From Pseudomonadota bacterium (GTDB lineage Bacteria > Pseudomonadota > Gammaproteobacteria > Burkholderiales > Burkholderiaceae_D): 20,190 nt of DNA. Positions 1-8,066 of the stretch are shown one piece after another. Position numbers and translations under genes: made by a program. A model generated the notes under the pieces. The model was given only the letters and a program-made list of their open reading frames with translations, had not been told where the DNA came from and made no database searches. The stretch covers positions 1 through 20,190 of the forward strand of contig JAEVZY010000317.1 of the NCBI GenBank assembly GCA_023392035.1. Reading direction: 5' to 3'. Position 1 is the first letter of the stretch. Each line of letters begins with the position of its first letter.

Positions 1-103
1 GGGCATGGCGCTGGGACTGGTGCTGGTGCTGCTGGCGCTCCTGATCAATGCCGGCCTGATGCTGGTGCAGGGCGACGCCCAGGCCAGCGGGAGCGCGCAA
101 TGA
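1..103 (+). CDS. ABC transporter permease, C-terminal end (partial)
   Basis: Only the last 33 codons are in the window, read in the frame ending at the TGA at 101-103. The peptide is one very hydrophobic helix (GMALGLVLVLLALLINAGLM) followed by a short polar tail, as expected for the last membrane span of an inner-membrane permease. Its stop codon overlaps the start of the following ATPase gene (ATGA, 100-103), which implies translational coupling and a shared transporter. From the ATPase type, the permease is probably the TupB-like subunit of a tungstate/molybdate importer, but too little is visible to prove this from the permease itself. Confidence 0.7.
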   Translation, partial: GMALGLVLVLLALLINAGLMLVQGDAQASGSAQ

Positions 104-753
104 CGGCCTTGCTGGAGGTGGAAGGCCTGGTCAAGCGCCATGGCGATCGGCTTTTGTTCGACATCGAGCATTGGGCGATTCCGGCCGGCGCCGCCTTGGT
201 GCTGACCGGCGTCAATGGCGCCGGCAAGAGCACCCTGCTGCGGATCCTGGCGGGACTGGAGCCGGCGGAAATGAAAGCCGGCCGATTCAAGGGCCAGCCA
301 TTCAGCCTGCATCCCTATCCGAAGTTCCTGCGGCGCGAGATCGTCTATGTGCACCAGCACCCCGTGATGTTTTCCAGCAGCGTCCCGGAAAACATCGGCT
401 ATGGCCTGGCTGCGCGCGGCGTGCCGCGCGATCAGATCCGGCAGCAGGTGGAAGCCGCCATGCAATGGGCCGGCGTCGAGCACTTGCGCCAGGCCGATCC
501 GCGTCGCCTGTCGGGTGGAGAAAAGCAGCGCATCGCCCTGGCACGCGCACGGGTGCTGCAGCCGCGTCTGTTGTTGCTGGATGAGCCGACTTCCAACCTG
601 GATGGCCAGGCGCGCGAGCAGTTGATTGCCCTGGTGCCTTCACTGATCGCAGCCGGTGCCAGCGTGATCATCGCCTGCCATGACCGCGACCTGATCAACC
701 TGCCGGAAGTGCATCGCATCAAGCTGCGCGAGGGGCGCTTGCAGTGGCGCTGA
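100..753 (+). CDS. ABC transporter ATP-binding protein, tungstate (TupC)-like
   Basis: A 217-residue single-domain ABC ATPase that powers a membrane importer from the cytoplasmic side. All motifs are intact: Walker A GVNGAGKST (37-45), Q-loop glutamine at Q86 in YVHQHPVMF, signature LSGGEKQ (137-143), Walker B LLLLDE (157-162) and switch histidine H194 in ACHDRD. The short length, the Q-loop context (VYVHQHPVMFSSSVPENIGYGL) and the lack of a C-terminal regulatory domain fit the TupC/WtpC-like tungstate group better than ModC, which carries a C-terminal TOBE/MOP domain. The ATG overlaps the stop of the permease gene, so the two are coupled. The periplasmic binding protein would lie upstream, outside the window. 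The ATPase call is certain; the tungstate substrate is inferred. Confidence 0.9.
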   Translation: MTALLEVEGLVKRHGDRLLFDIEHWAIPAGAALVLTGVNGAGKSTLLRILAGLEPAEMKAGRFKGQPFSLHPYPKFLRREIVYVHQHPVMFSSSVPENIGYGLAARGVPRDQIRQQVEAAMQWAGVEHLRQADPRRLSGGEKQRIALARARVLQPRLLLLDEPTSNLDGQAREQLIALVPSLIAAGASVIIACHDRDLINLPEVHRIKLREGRLQWR

Positions 754-761
754 GCCGCGCC

Positions 762-1094
762 TCAATCCTCTTGTTTCTCGTCCTGTTCCGAGTCCGGCTG
801 CTGGTCTTCGCCCGCCTCGGAATGGTTTTTCCTTTTGCCGGGGACGCGCTTTTTCCAGCCCTTCAGGCGCGCCTCGAGATCCTGGCTGGCTGACTCGCCG
901 CTTTTTTTCTCCTTCAGGGAATGGTAAAGCGCGATCAGTCGCTGGTTTTCGGCTCTTTGGATGGGAGTCAGGGTGGTTCCTGCCACGCGAGCGCCGGGCG
1001 GCACGGGAATTTCGCGCCGTTGTGGCTGTTCGCGGCCACGGGTTTCATCCGGCTGGCGTATCGGCCGTATGGTTTTGTCGGTAATGCGACTCAT
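762..1094 (-). CDS. hypothetical small charged protein, coupled to the CesT-like gene
   Basis: A 110-residue protein with no domain I recognise. It is strongly hydrophilic with no membrane segment or signal peptide. The first 45 residues are Arg/Pro/Gln-rich. A short predicted helix follows (TPIQRAENQRLIALYHSLKE), then a basic block (KGWKKRVPGKRK) and a very acidic tail (DQQPDSEQDEKQED). Such a biased sequence is probably largely disordered. Its ATG overlaps the stop of the upstream CesT-like gene (1091-1094), a typical sign of translational coupling, so it is likely real and works with that protein. It ends 8 bp from the convergent ATPase gene. It could be a partner or secreted substrate of the chaperone-like protein; nothing in the sequence proves this. 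Confidence 0.65.
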   Translation of the reverse strand: MSRITDKTIRPIRQPDETRGREQPQRREIPVPPGARVAGTTLTPIQRAENQRLIALYHSLKEKKSGESASQDLEARLKGWKKRVPGKRKNHSEAGEDQQPDSEQDEKQED

Positions 1095-1600
1095 GCTTCA
1101 GATCCTTCGGAAGTCAGGTTCAAGCCTGTTGCGGCGGCGTGACCGGCCCCGGCAATGGCCGCCGTCGCGGGGCCCGGCAACAGAGTTTCAGCGCGGGCAC
1201 GGGGCGAGATGCGTTTCGACCAGACTGCCATTTGTTCAATGAATCCCATCAGCCACAGGCGGAAGCTGACCGTATCCAGTTTGGATGGGTCGGCCTGGGA
1301 ATCGAGCATCACCGTTCCGCTCAGGTAGTGCACGCCGATCCGCCCGCCAAAAGGCAATTGTTCTTCGCTGAGTGTGTTCCACTCCACCTCGGGCAGATCG
1401 CCGGCGCGCTCCAGGCCGGGGCGTACCGTGCCGGGACTGCCGAACACGGAAACGATATTGCTGATCGGGTCGGCCTCGATATTCACTACCCAGCGCTGAT
1501 CGAACACCAGCGTGTAGATGCCGTGGGCATCGCGTTGCACGCGGCGCATGTCATGGAAGTCGGCGAAGTCGTCGACAATTATCTTGAGTGCTGTACTCAT
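1091..1600 (-). CDS. CesT-like type III secretion chaperone family protein (putative)
   Basis: A 169-residue acidic cytosolic protein. Its layout resembles the CesT/SycE fold: an N-terminal helix (residues 3-20), a strand pair (GIYTLVFDQRWVVNIEAD), a strand with IVSVFGSPG, a middle helix and loop, another strand pair (IGVHYLSGTVMLDS) and a C-terminal helix (TVSFRLWLMGFIEQMAVWSKRI). Family members bind the N-terminus of one secreted effector and keep it export-competent. About 30 extra Ala/Gly-rich residues follow the predicted fold. The ATG at 1598-1600 has only a weak ribosome-binding site. The gene heads a two-gene operon and is divergent from purL. No secretion apparatus genes are in the window, so the chaperone call rests on pattern resemblance only. 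Confidence 0.55.
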   Translation of the reverse strand: MSTALKIIVDDFADFHDMRRVQRDAHGIYTLVFDQRWVVNIEADPISNIVSVFGSPGTVRPGLERAGDLPEVEWNTLSEEQLPFGGRIGVHYLSGTVMLDSQADPSKLDTVSFRLWLMGFIEQMAVWSKRISPRARAETLLPGPATAAIAGAGHAAATGLNLTSEGSEA

Positions 1601-1748
1601 GTCGCCTGCCGGAAATTTCGGTTGCTCCTTGGTGAGCGAGCTTGCGCCCCAGTTCCGGATCCGGACCCCTGCGCGTGCGCCACGAAGACGGATGGACCCG
1701 CGCTAAGTAACAAGATCGCAACTTTTGTTCCGTGGCCGAACCGAGGAT

Positions 1749-1781
1749 TTGCTCAGGGCAGGGGGCGCGCTCGGGTATAAT
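1749..1781 (+). promoter_or_regulatory. probable purL promoter
   Basis: A perfect sigma-70 -10 hexamer TATAAT lies at 1776-1781, in the 250-bp divergent gap between the CesT-like gene and purL. The best upstream match, TTGCTC at 1749-1754, is 21 bp away, longer than the usual 16-18 bp, so the -35 contact is probably weak or activator-assisted. Transcription starting about 7 bp downstream would give a leader of roughly 60 nt before the purL ATG at 1851. I saw no PurR-type palindrome. The rest of 1601-1748 contains no clear promoter for the minus-strand gene. Confidence 0.6.
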
Positions 1782-1850
1782 CTCGCTTTCCCCGTTTCCA
1801 ACAGCGCCTGGCCCATTGCGGCCTGCCGTCACCTCCTTGCCGACGCTGCC

Positions 1851-4800
1851 ATGCTGATCTTCCCGGGCTCGAATGCCCTGTCGTCTTTCCGTTCCCAACG
1901 CCTGCTTGCCAAGCTTCAGGACATCGAACCCTCGATTTCCTCGATCTCGGGTCGCTACCTGCACTTCATCGACGCCACCGGCGAAATTTCCTCAGCCGAG
2001 CGCGAGCGCCTGGCCGCCATGCTCGAATACGGCGAACCCTTTGCGCACAGCGAGGAGGGTGAGCGCTTCGTGGTGCTGCCGCGCCTGGGCACGATTTCGC
2101 CCTGGGCCAGCAAGGCCACCGACATCGCCCGCAATTGCGGCCTCGCCGCCGTGCATCGCATCGAGCGCGGCGTGAGCTATTTCATCCAGCGCAAAGGCGG
2201 CCTGTTGGGTCGCGTCAAGCCGCTCTCCGAAGAACTGGCGGCGCAAGTGGCAGCGCTCTTGCATGACCGCATGACCGAAGTGGTGGTGCGCGATGCCGAA
2301 CAGGCCCAGGCCCTGTTCCAGACCCTGCAAGGACCGCCGCTGGAATTCATCGACGTGCTGGCCGGCGGGCGCGCGGCGCTCTCCACGGCCAACACCGAAC
2401 TCGGGTTGGCGATGTCGGAAGATGAAATCGACTACCTGCTGGAGGCCTTCACCCGCGCCGGACGCAATCCGACCGACGTCGAATTGATGATGTTCGCGCA
2501 AGCCAACAGCGAACATTGCCGCCACAAGATTTTCAATGCGCAATGGACCATCGATGGCGAGGCGCAGGACAAATCGCTGTTCGCCATGATCCGCAATACG
2601 CACCAGATGCAGCCGCGTGGCACGGTGGTGGCCTACAGCGACAACTCGTCCGTGATCGAAGGCGGCGAAGTGATGCGCTTCTACGAGCGCGGCGCAGAGG
2701 CCGGCCACGCCTATCGGGAAAGCCGCGAACTGACGCACATCCTGATGAAGGTGGAGACCCACAATCATCCGACCGCGATCTCGCCTTTCCCCGGCGCATC
2801 CACCGGCGCCGGCGGCGAGATTCGCGACGAAGGCGCCACCGGCCGCGGCGCCAAGCCCAAGGCCGGCCTGACCGGCTTCACGGTCTCGAACCTGATGATC
2901 ACGCACTCGGTGCAGCCCTGGGAAAACGCGCGCGATGTGGCACAGCCGCCTTCCGCGCGCGCGCCGCACACGCAAGCCGGCATCACCGGCAAGCCGGAGC
3001 GCATCGCTTCGCCCTTGCAGATCATGATCGACGGCCCGCTGGGCGGCGCCGCCTTCAACAATGAATTCGGACGGCCCAACCTGGCCGGCTATTTCCGCAG
3101 CTATGAACAGAACGTGGGCGGTCGCGTCTTCGGTTATCACAAGCCGATCATGATCGCCGGCGGACTGGGCAATATCTCGGCCACCCTGACGAAAAAAGAA
3201 GCGCTGCCGGTGGGCAGCCTGTTGATCCAGCTCGGCGGCCCCGGCATGCGCATCGGCATGGGCGGCGGCGCCGCCTCGTCCATGGCCACCGGCGCCAATA
3301 CCGCCGACCTCGACTTTGATTCGGTCCAGCGCGGCAATCCCGAAATGGAGCGGCGCGCGCAGGAAGTCATCAACGCCTGCTGGGCCATGGGCACCGACAA
3401 TCCCATCCTTTCCATCCACGACGTCGGTGCGGGCGGCCTGTCCAATGCCTTCCCGGAAATCACCAATGATGCGGGGCGCGGCGCAATTTTCGATCTGCGC
3501 CAGGTGCCGCTGGAAGAAAGCGGCCTGGCCCCGCGCGAGATCTGGAGCAATGAATCGCAAGAGCGCTATGTGCTGGCGATCAGCCCGGACAGCCTGCCCC
3601 TGTTCCGCGCCTTCTGCGAACGCGAGCGCTGCCCGTTCGCCGTGGTCGGCACCGCCACTGAAGAGCGGCAACTGAAAGTGCTCGACCCGGAACATGGCAA
3701 TGCGCCGGTCGACATGCCGATGGAAGTCTTGCTCGGCAAGCCGCCGCGCATGCAGCGCGACGTCAAGCGCGAAAGCCAGAGCTTGCCGGCGCTGGACCTG
3801 ACCGGCGTGGTGCTGGAAGAAGCGGCCGAGCGCGTGCTGCGCCTGCCGACCGTGGCCGACAAATCCTTCCTCATCACGATTGGCGACCGTACCGGCGGCG
3901 CGCACACGGTGCGCGACCAGATGGTGGGGCCCTGGCAGGTGCCGGTGGCCGATTGCGCCGTCACCAGCATGAGCCTGGAAGGCTATCTGGGCGAGGCCAT
4001 GTCGATGGGCGAGCGCACGCCGCTGGCGGTGATTGACGCGCCCGCGTCCGGCCGCATGGCGGTGGGCGAAGCCCTCACCAATATCGCGGCCGCGCCGATT
4101 GCAGACATCTCCGACATCAAGCTGTCGGCCAACTGGATGGCCGCTTGCGGCCAGCCCGGACAAGACGCCGCCCTGTATGACACCGTGCGTGCGGTCGGCA
4201 TGGAATTGTGCCCGGCACTGGGCATCTCGATCCCGGTCGGCAAGGACTCCTTGTCCATGCGTACCACCTGGCGCGATGCCGAAGGCGACAAGTCGGTCAC
4301 GGCGCCGGTGTCGCTGATCGTGTCCGCCTTTGCCCCCGTGCCCGATGTGCGGCGCGCGCTCACGCCGCAGTTGCAGCGCGATGCCGCCGAAACCGCGCTG
4401 ATCCTGATCGATCTGGGCCGCGGCAAGAACCGCATGGGCGCTTCCGCCCTGGCGCAAGTGCTGCAGCAAATCGGCAATGAATCGCCGGACGTGGATTCGG
4501 CCGATGACCTGAAGGCTTTCTTTGTCGCCTTCCAGGACTTGAACGCCCGCGGCCAGCTCCTGGCCTATCACGACCGCTCCGACGGCGGCCTGTACGCCAC
4601 CCTGTGTGAAATGGCCTTTGCCGGCCGCTGCGGCATCAGCGTCAATCTCGACATCCTGGCCATGGAAGGCGAGCACGCCTCCGACTGGGGCGACTCCAAG
4701 AACTGGGCCAGCCAGGTCGGCGAACGGCGCAATGAACTCACCCTCAAGGCCTTGTTCAACGAAGAACTGGGCGCGGTGATCCAGGTGCGCGCAGCAGAGC

Positions 4801-5870
4801 GTTCCGACGTCATGAACCGCTTGCGCGAAGCCGGGCTGGGCGCCTGCTCGCACATCATCGGCAAGCTCAACGATCGCGACGCCATCGAATTCACGCGCGA
4901 CGCCAAAGTTGTCTACCAGCAGCCGCGCAGCAGCCTGCACCGTGTCTGGAGCGAAACCAGCTGGCGCATTGCCCGCCTGCGCGACAACCCGGCCTGCGCC
5001 GACGCCGAATACGAGCGTCTGCTGGATCTGGAAGATCCGGGCATGACGCCGCGCCTGAGCTTCGATCCGCAAGAAGATATCGCCGCGCCCTTCATCGCCA
5101 GCGGCGTGCGGCCGCGGGTGGCCATCCTGCGGGAACAGGGCGTCAATTCCCATGTCGAAACGGCTTATGTGATGCACAAGGCGGGCTTCGAGGCGGTCGA
5201 CGTCCACATGAGCGACCTGATCGCCGGCCGCGCCCGCCTGGACGACTTCAAGGGCTTGATCGCAGTGGGCGGATTCTCTTACGGCGACGTGCTGGGCGCG
5301 GGCGAAGGCTGGGCCAAGACCATCCTGTTCAATGCTGCGCTGGCGGAACAGTTCTCGGCGTTTTTCCGGCGCGCCGACAGCTTCAGCCTGGGCATCTGCA
5401 ATGGCTGCCAGATGATGAGCAATTTGAAGTCCATCATCCCCGGCGCCGAACACTGGCCCAAGTTCACCCGCAACAAGTCGGAGCAGTTCGAAGCCCGCTT
5501 CGGCATGGTGGAAGTGGCCGATTCGGCCTCGATCTTCTTCGCCGGCATGGCCGGTACGCAAACGCCGATTGCCATCGCTCATGGCGAAGGCTTTGCCGAC
5601 TTCTCGCAAACCGGCGATCTGGCGCAGGCGAAGGTGGCGATGCGCTTTGTCGACAATCGCGGCCAGGCCACCGAAACCTATCCCTTCAACCCCAACGGCT
5701 CGCCCGGCGGCATCGCCTCGGTGACCAGCAATGACGGCCGCTGCACTGTCTTGATGCCGCATGCGGAGCGCGTGTTCCGCAGCGTGCAACATTCCTGGAA
5801 GCCGGCCGGGTGGGGCGAAGATTCACCCTGGATGCGCATGTTCCGCAACGCGCGCAAGTGGGTCGGCTGA
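1851..5870 (+). CDS. purL: phosphoribosylformylglycinamidine synthase (FGAM synthetase, large single-chain form)
   Basis: Cytosolic purine-biosynthesis enzyme that converts FGAR, glutamine and ATP to FGAM. The 1339-residue single chain is the proteobacterial type, close in size to the E. coli enzyme of about 1295 residues. Order: N-terminal PurS-like region (MLIFPGSNALSSFR), linker, a first AIRS-like synthetase half with the KVETHNHP motif (300-307) and the FPGASTGAGGEIRDEGATG loop, a second AIRS-like half (DRTGGAHTVRDQMVGPWQVP), then a C-terminal glutaminase domain. The glutaminase nucleophile is C1183 in GICNGCQ; H1304 and E1306 in PHAERVF complete the triad. The ATG at 1851 is chosen because it matches the family N-terminus and lies downstream of the TATAAT at 1776; the reading frame stays open upstream to 1725 but that part is not coding. 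No good ribosome-binding site is visible. The gene appears intact. Confidence 0.98.
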   Translation: MLIFPGSNALSSFRSQRLLAKLQDIEPSISSISGRYLHFIDATGEISSAERERLAAMLEYGEPFAHSEEGERFVVLPRLGTISPWASKATDIARNCGLAAVHRIERGVSYFIQRKGGLLGRVKPLSEELAAQVAALLHDRMTEVVVRDAEQAQALFQTLQGPPLEFIDVLAGGRAALSTANTELGLAMSEDEIDYLLEAFTRAGRNPTDVELMMFAQANSEHCRHKIFNAQWTIDGEAQDKSLFAMIRNTHQMQPRGTVVAYSDNSSVIEGGEVMRFYERGAEAGHAYRESRELTHILMKVETHNHPTAISPFPGASTGAGGEIRDEGATGRGAKPKAGLTGFTVSNLMITHSVQPWENARDVAQPPSARAPHTQAGITGKPERIASPLQIMIDGPLGGAAFNNEFGRPNLAGYFRSYEQNVGGRVFGYHKPIMIAGGLGNISATLTKKEALPVGSLLIQLGGPGMRIGMGGGAASSMATGANTADLDFDSVQRGNPEMERRAQEVINACWAMGTDNPILSIHDVGAGGLSNAFPEITNDAGRGAIFDLRQVPLEESGLAPREIWSNESQERYVLAISPDSLPLFRAFCERERCPFAVVGTATEERQLKVLDPEHGNAPVDMPMEVLLGKPPRMQRDVKRESQSLPALDLTGVVLEEAAERVLRLPTVADKSFLITIGDRTGGAHTVRDQMVGPWQVPVADCAVTSMSLEGYLGEAMSMGERTPLAVIDAPASGRMAVGEALTNIAAAPIADISDIKLSANWMAACGQPGQDAALYDTVRAVGMELCPALGISIPVGKDSLSMRTTWRDAEGDKSVTAPVSLIVSAFAPVPDVRRALTPQLQRDAAETALILIDLGRGKNRMGASALAQVLQQIGNESPDVDSADDLKAFFVAFQDLNARGQLLAYHDRSDGGLYATLCEMAFAGRCGISVNLDILAMEGEHASDWGDSKNWASQVGERRNELTLKALFNEELGAVIQVRAAERSDVMNRLREAGLGACSHIIGKLNDRDAIEFTRDAKVVYQQPRSSLHRVWSETSWRIARLRDNPACADAEYERLLDLEDPGMTPRLSFDPQEDIAAPFIASGVRPRVAILREQGVNSHVETAYVMHKAGFEAVDVHMSDLIAGRARLDDFKGLIAVGGFSYGDVLGAGEGWAKTILFNAALAEQFSAFFRRADSFSLGICNGCQMMSNLKSIIPGAEHWPKFTRNKSEQFEARFGMVEVADSASIFFAGMAGTQTPIAIAHGEGFADFSQTGDLAQAKVAMRFVDNRGQATETYPFNPNGSPGGIASVTSNDGRCTVLMPHAERVFRSVQHSWKPAGWGEDSPWMRMFRNARKWVG

Positions 5871-5892
5871 TTCAACAGGCAGCAAGGGGCTC

Positions 5893-7047
5893 ATGATCAG
5901 CAATTTTCACATCCTGCTGATCGGAGCCTTGCTCTGTCTGCTGATGATGCTGGTCATGCTGTCGATCCAGCGCAGCCGCTTGCCGGGCGTCACTGACTGG
6001 ATCGTCGGCAACCTGTTCGGGGTCGCCGCTTTCATGCTGTTTGCCTATGGCCGCGAACTGCCGCCGCTGGTGGCCTATGAAGTGGCCGACGCGGTGGATG
6101 CCGCCGCCTTTGCCGCCATTGCGCTGGGGTTTCGGCGCTTCTTCGGTCGCGCGCCCTATATCGGCTGGCTGGTGGCCAGCGTGGTGGCGGTATTCGCGGC
6201 AATCGCGGTTTTTCATTACGTCTACGATTCCTTTGCCGCCCGCACCGCGGTCATCGCGCTGCAGCAGGGCGCGATGGCGGCGTGGATCATCCTCACCATC
6301 CACGGCGCCAAGCCGACGCCGGCACAACGCTCGCGCTATCCCCTTCTGTTCACCAAGGCGGTCGCGATTGCCATCGTGCTTGGCCATGCGTTGCGCACCA
6401 TCATTTACTTTGCACGCAGCGGTGAAATGACGGCCCTGCTGCAGCCTTCGCCCTGGAATCTGCTGTTCCTGTCGCTCTCCACGGTGATGCTGCCGGCCTT
6501 TTCCTTCGGCGCCATCATGATGGTGCACGACCGCATGCTGGCGCGCCTGGAAGACCAGGCCAATCACGACTTTCTCACCGGCGCCTGGACCCGGCGCGCC
6601 TTCTACGATCTGGCCGAACGCGAAATATTGCGGGCGCGCCGCAATGGCCGTCCCATGGCCTTGCTGCTGATCGACGTCGACCACTTCAAGCAGATCAACG
6701 ATTCGCTCGGCCATGCCGAAGGCGACCGCGTGCTGGTCGATCTGGTCTTGCGCGCCGAGAGCGTGATTCGCGAGGGCATCGATCACTTCGCCCGCATCGG
6801 TGGCGAAGAATTTGCCCTGCTGTTGCCCGAAACCGGAAGCGAGGCGGCACTGGCGGTGGCCGAGCGCTTGCGGGCCATGATGCGCAGCGCCGACGCGCCC
6901 GCGCGCCGGCCGGGCTACAGCATTTCCACCGGCATTGCCATTTCAAGCAGCGGCGAATCCCTGCGCGACATGATGCGTCGCGCCGACCAGGCCTTGTACC
7001 AGGCCAAGCAGGGCGGCCGCGACCGGGTGGTGCTGCAGTCGGTTTGA
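5893..7047 (+). CDS. membrane-anchored diguanylate cyclase (GGDEF domain)
   Basis: A 384-residue protein predicted to make cyclic di-GMP from two GTP. Residues 5-212 hold about seven hydrophobic segments that form an integral-membrane sensor of unknown ligand. The GGDEF domain starts near residue 225 (NHDFLTGAWTRRAF). It has the substrate-binding segment DVDHFKQINDSLGHAEGD (261-278) and an active-site GGEEF at 303-307, so catalysis should be possible. The inhibitory I-site (RxxD five residues before GGEEF) reads EGID (294-297). The arginine is missing, so classical product feedback inhibition is probably lost. There is no EAL domain. The ATG at 5893 has an AAGGGG ribosome-binding site at 5884-5889; the open frame upstream to 5761 overlaps purL and is not coding. 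It starts 22 bp after purL and ends 26 bp before the TAXI gene, suggesting read-through transcription. Confidence 0.93.
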   Translation: MISNFHILLIGALLCLLMMLVMLSIQRSRLPGVTDWIVGNLFGVAAFMLFAYGRELPPLVAYEVADAVDAAAFAAIALGFRRFFGRAPYIGWLVASVVAVFAAIAVFHYVYDSFAARTAVIALQQGAMAAWIILTIHGAKPTPAQRSRYPLLFTKAVAIAIVLGHALRTIIYFARSGEMTALLQPSPWNLLFLSLSTVMLPAFSFGAIMMVHDRMLARLEDQANHDFLTGAWTRRAFYDLAEREILRARRNGRPMALLLIDVDHFKQINDSLGHAEGDRVLVDLVLRAESVIREGIDHFARIGGEEFALLLPETGSEAALAVAERLRAMMRSADAPARRPGYSISTGIAISSSGESLRDMMRRADQALYQAKQGGRDRVVLQSV

Positions 7048-7073
7048 TCGTCCTGTCCTGCAAAGGAGCAAGC

Positions 7074-8051
7074 ATGCGTCGTATCGATTCGCGCCGGTCC
7101 TGGCTGCAGTCCCTGCTTGGGCTGCTCCTGCTTTGCTGCGTCAGCGTGCCGGTGTTGGCCGACGATGCCGCGCCGCTGGTTCTGGGCACAGCCACGCCGG
7201 GCGGCGGTTTCCCGGTCTATGGCGAGGCCCTGTTGCGAACCGTCGCCAGCACCGACCCCGAACTGAAACTTGAAGCCCGCAATACCAAAGGCAGCCTGGA
7301 AAACATTCCGCTGCTGGAGGCGGGAAAACTGGATTTCGGCCTGGTGCAGGGCGAGGCCGCCTATCAAGCCTGGAACGGCATCGGACAGCCGCCGTCGCGC
7401 CTGGCGATCGTTGCCGCCATGTATTCCACGCCCGGGATGTTTGTCGTCAATCGCGATTCGACCTATCGCAACATCGCCGACCTGAAGGGCCGCCGGATTG
7501 CCTTCGGCGCCAAGGGCTCGGGCCTGGTGCTGCTGGCGCGCTATGTGCTGGATAGCCTGGGCATGGATCTGGAACGCGATTTCCAGGCGGTGTTTCTGGA
7601 TCGCGCCGGCGATGGTCCCCTGATGCTGGCTGCCGGCCAGGTGGATGCGCTGTGGGGCGCCGGTCGCAGCTGGCCCGGATTCGCCACGGTGGCCAATTCA
7701 ACGCGCGGTGCACGTTTCATCGTGCCCGATGCGGGGGAGCGTGAGCGGATCCTGGCCAAACACGGCTTCCTGAAAGCGCTGGAGCTGCCCGCCAACAGCT
7801 TTCGCGGCCAGGACCAAGCGCTGCAATCGGTCGGTTCATGGAGCTTCATCCTGGCGCGTCCCGAGCGCAACGCCGATGCCGCATACCGGCTGGCGCGTGC
7901 CATGCACAAGGGCGAAAGCCTGATCGGAAAATTTTTGCCGCAGGCGGAAGAATCGACCCTGGCCAATACCCTGAAAGCGGCCCCCGCGCGCGACCTGCTG
8001 CATCCGGGCACGCTGCGGCTGTTGCGCGAGGAGGGCATGCTGGCGCAATGA
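7074..8051 (+). CDS. TAXI-family TRAP transporter periplasmic binding protein
   Basis: A 325-residue exported protein. The Sec signal peptide has an Arg-rich start (MRRIDSRRSW), a Leu-rich core (LLGLLLLCCVSVPV) and a likely cut after VLA at residue 29. The mature N-terminus has the TAXI pattern LVLGTATPGGGFPVYGEALL, followed by family features such as ARNTKGSLENIPLLEAGKLDFGLVQGE and LKGRRIAFGAKGSG. TAXI proteins bind small acids or amino acids in the periplasm and normally deliver them to a fused TRAP membrane subunit. No such permease is nearby, so it may be an orphan binding protein, may serve a permease elsewhere, or may have a sensing role. The ATG at 7074 follows an AGGAG at 7064-7068. 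An in-frame TTG at 7044 overlaps the GGDEF stop and would spoil the signal peptide. Confidence 0.88.
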   Translation: MRRIDSRRSWLQSLLGLLLLCCVSVPVLADDAAPLVLGTATPGGGFPVYGEALLRTVASTDPELKLEARNTKGSLENIPLLEAGKLDFGLVQGEAAYQAWNGIGQPPSRLAIVAAMYSTPGMFVVNRDSTYRNIADLKGRRIAFGAKGSGLVLLARYVLDSLGMDLERDFQAVFLDRAGDGPLMLAAGQVDALWGAGRSWPGFATVANSTRGARFIVPDAGERERILAKHGFLKALELPANSFRGQDQALQSVGSWSFILARPERNADAAYRLARAMHKGESLIGKFLPQAEESTLANTLKAAPARDLLHPGTLRLLREEGMLAQ

Positions 8052-8066
8052 GCGCCGGCGCGCTCA
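8049..8066. repeat. palindrome containing both convergent stop codons
   Basis: The sequence TGAGCGCCGGCGCGCTCA has a perfect 7-bp inverted repeat around a 4-nt centre. Its left arm is the TGA of the TAXI gene and its right arm holds the reverse-strand TGA of the SAF-domain dehydrogenase. In RNA from either strand it would fold into a GC-rich hairpin at the stop codon. No T-run follows on either side, so it is not a classical intrinsic terminator. It may block 3'-exonucleases or help Rho-dependent termination. Confidence 0.55.

Noticed and set aside
1601..1748. PIP/hrpII-type box (TTCG-N16-TTCG) in front of the CesT-like gene
   Set aside because: Only single TTCG occurrences were found on the minus strand at unsuitable spacing.
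1725..1850. Earlier purL start at 1725
   Set aside because: It would place the TATAAT at 1776 inside the coding region and add 42 residues not found at PurL N-termini; MLIFPGSNA at 1851 is the expected start.
1992..5792. 1266-codon open frame on the minus strand opposite purL
   Set aside because: It is the mirror of purL in GC-rich DNA with strong third-position bias. The translation is His/Ala/Gly/Arg-rich with no family resemblance, while the plus strand encodes an intact, motif-complete PurL.
5761..5892. GGDEF gene starting inside purL at 5761
   Set aside because: The extra 44 residues are the shifted-frame reading of the purL C-terminus, and ATG 5893 has a good ribosome-binding site.
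5872..6786. 304-codon minus-strand frame opposite the GGDEF gene
   Set aside because: Antisense shadow of a gene with clear catalytic motifs; its composition is that of reverse-translated hydrophobic codons.
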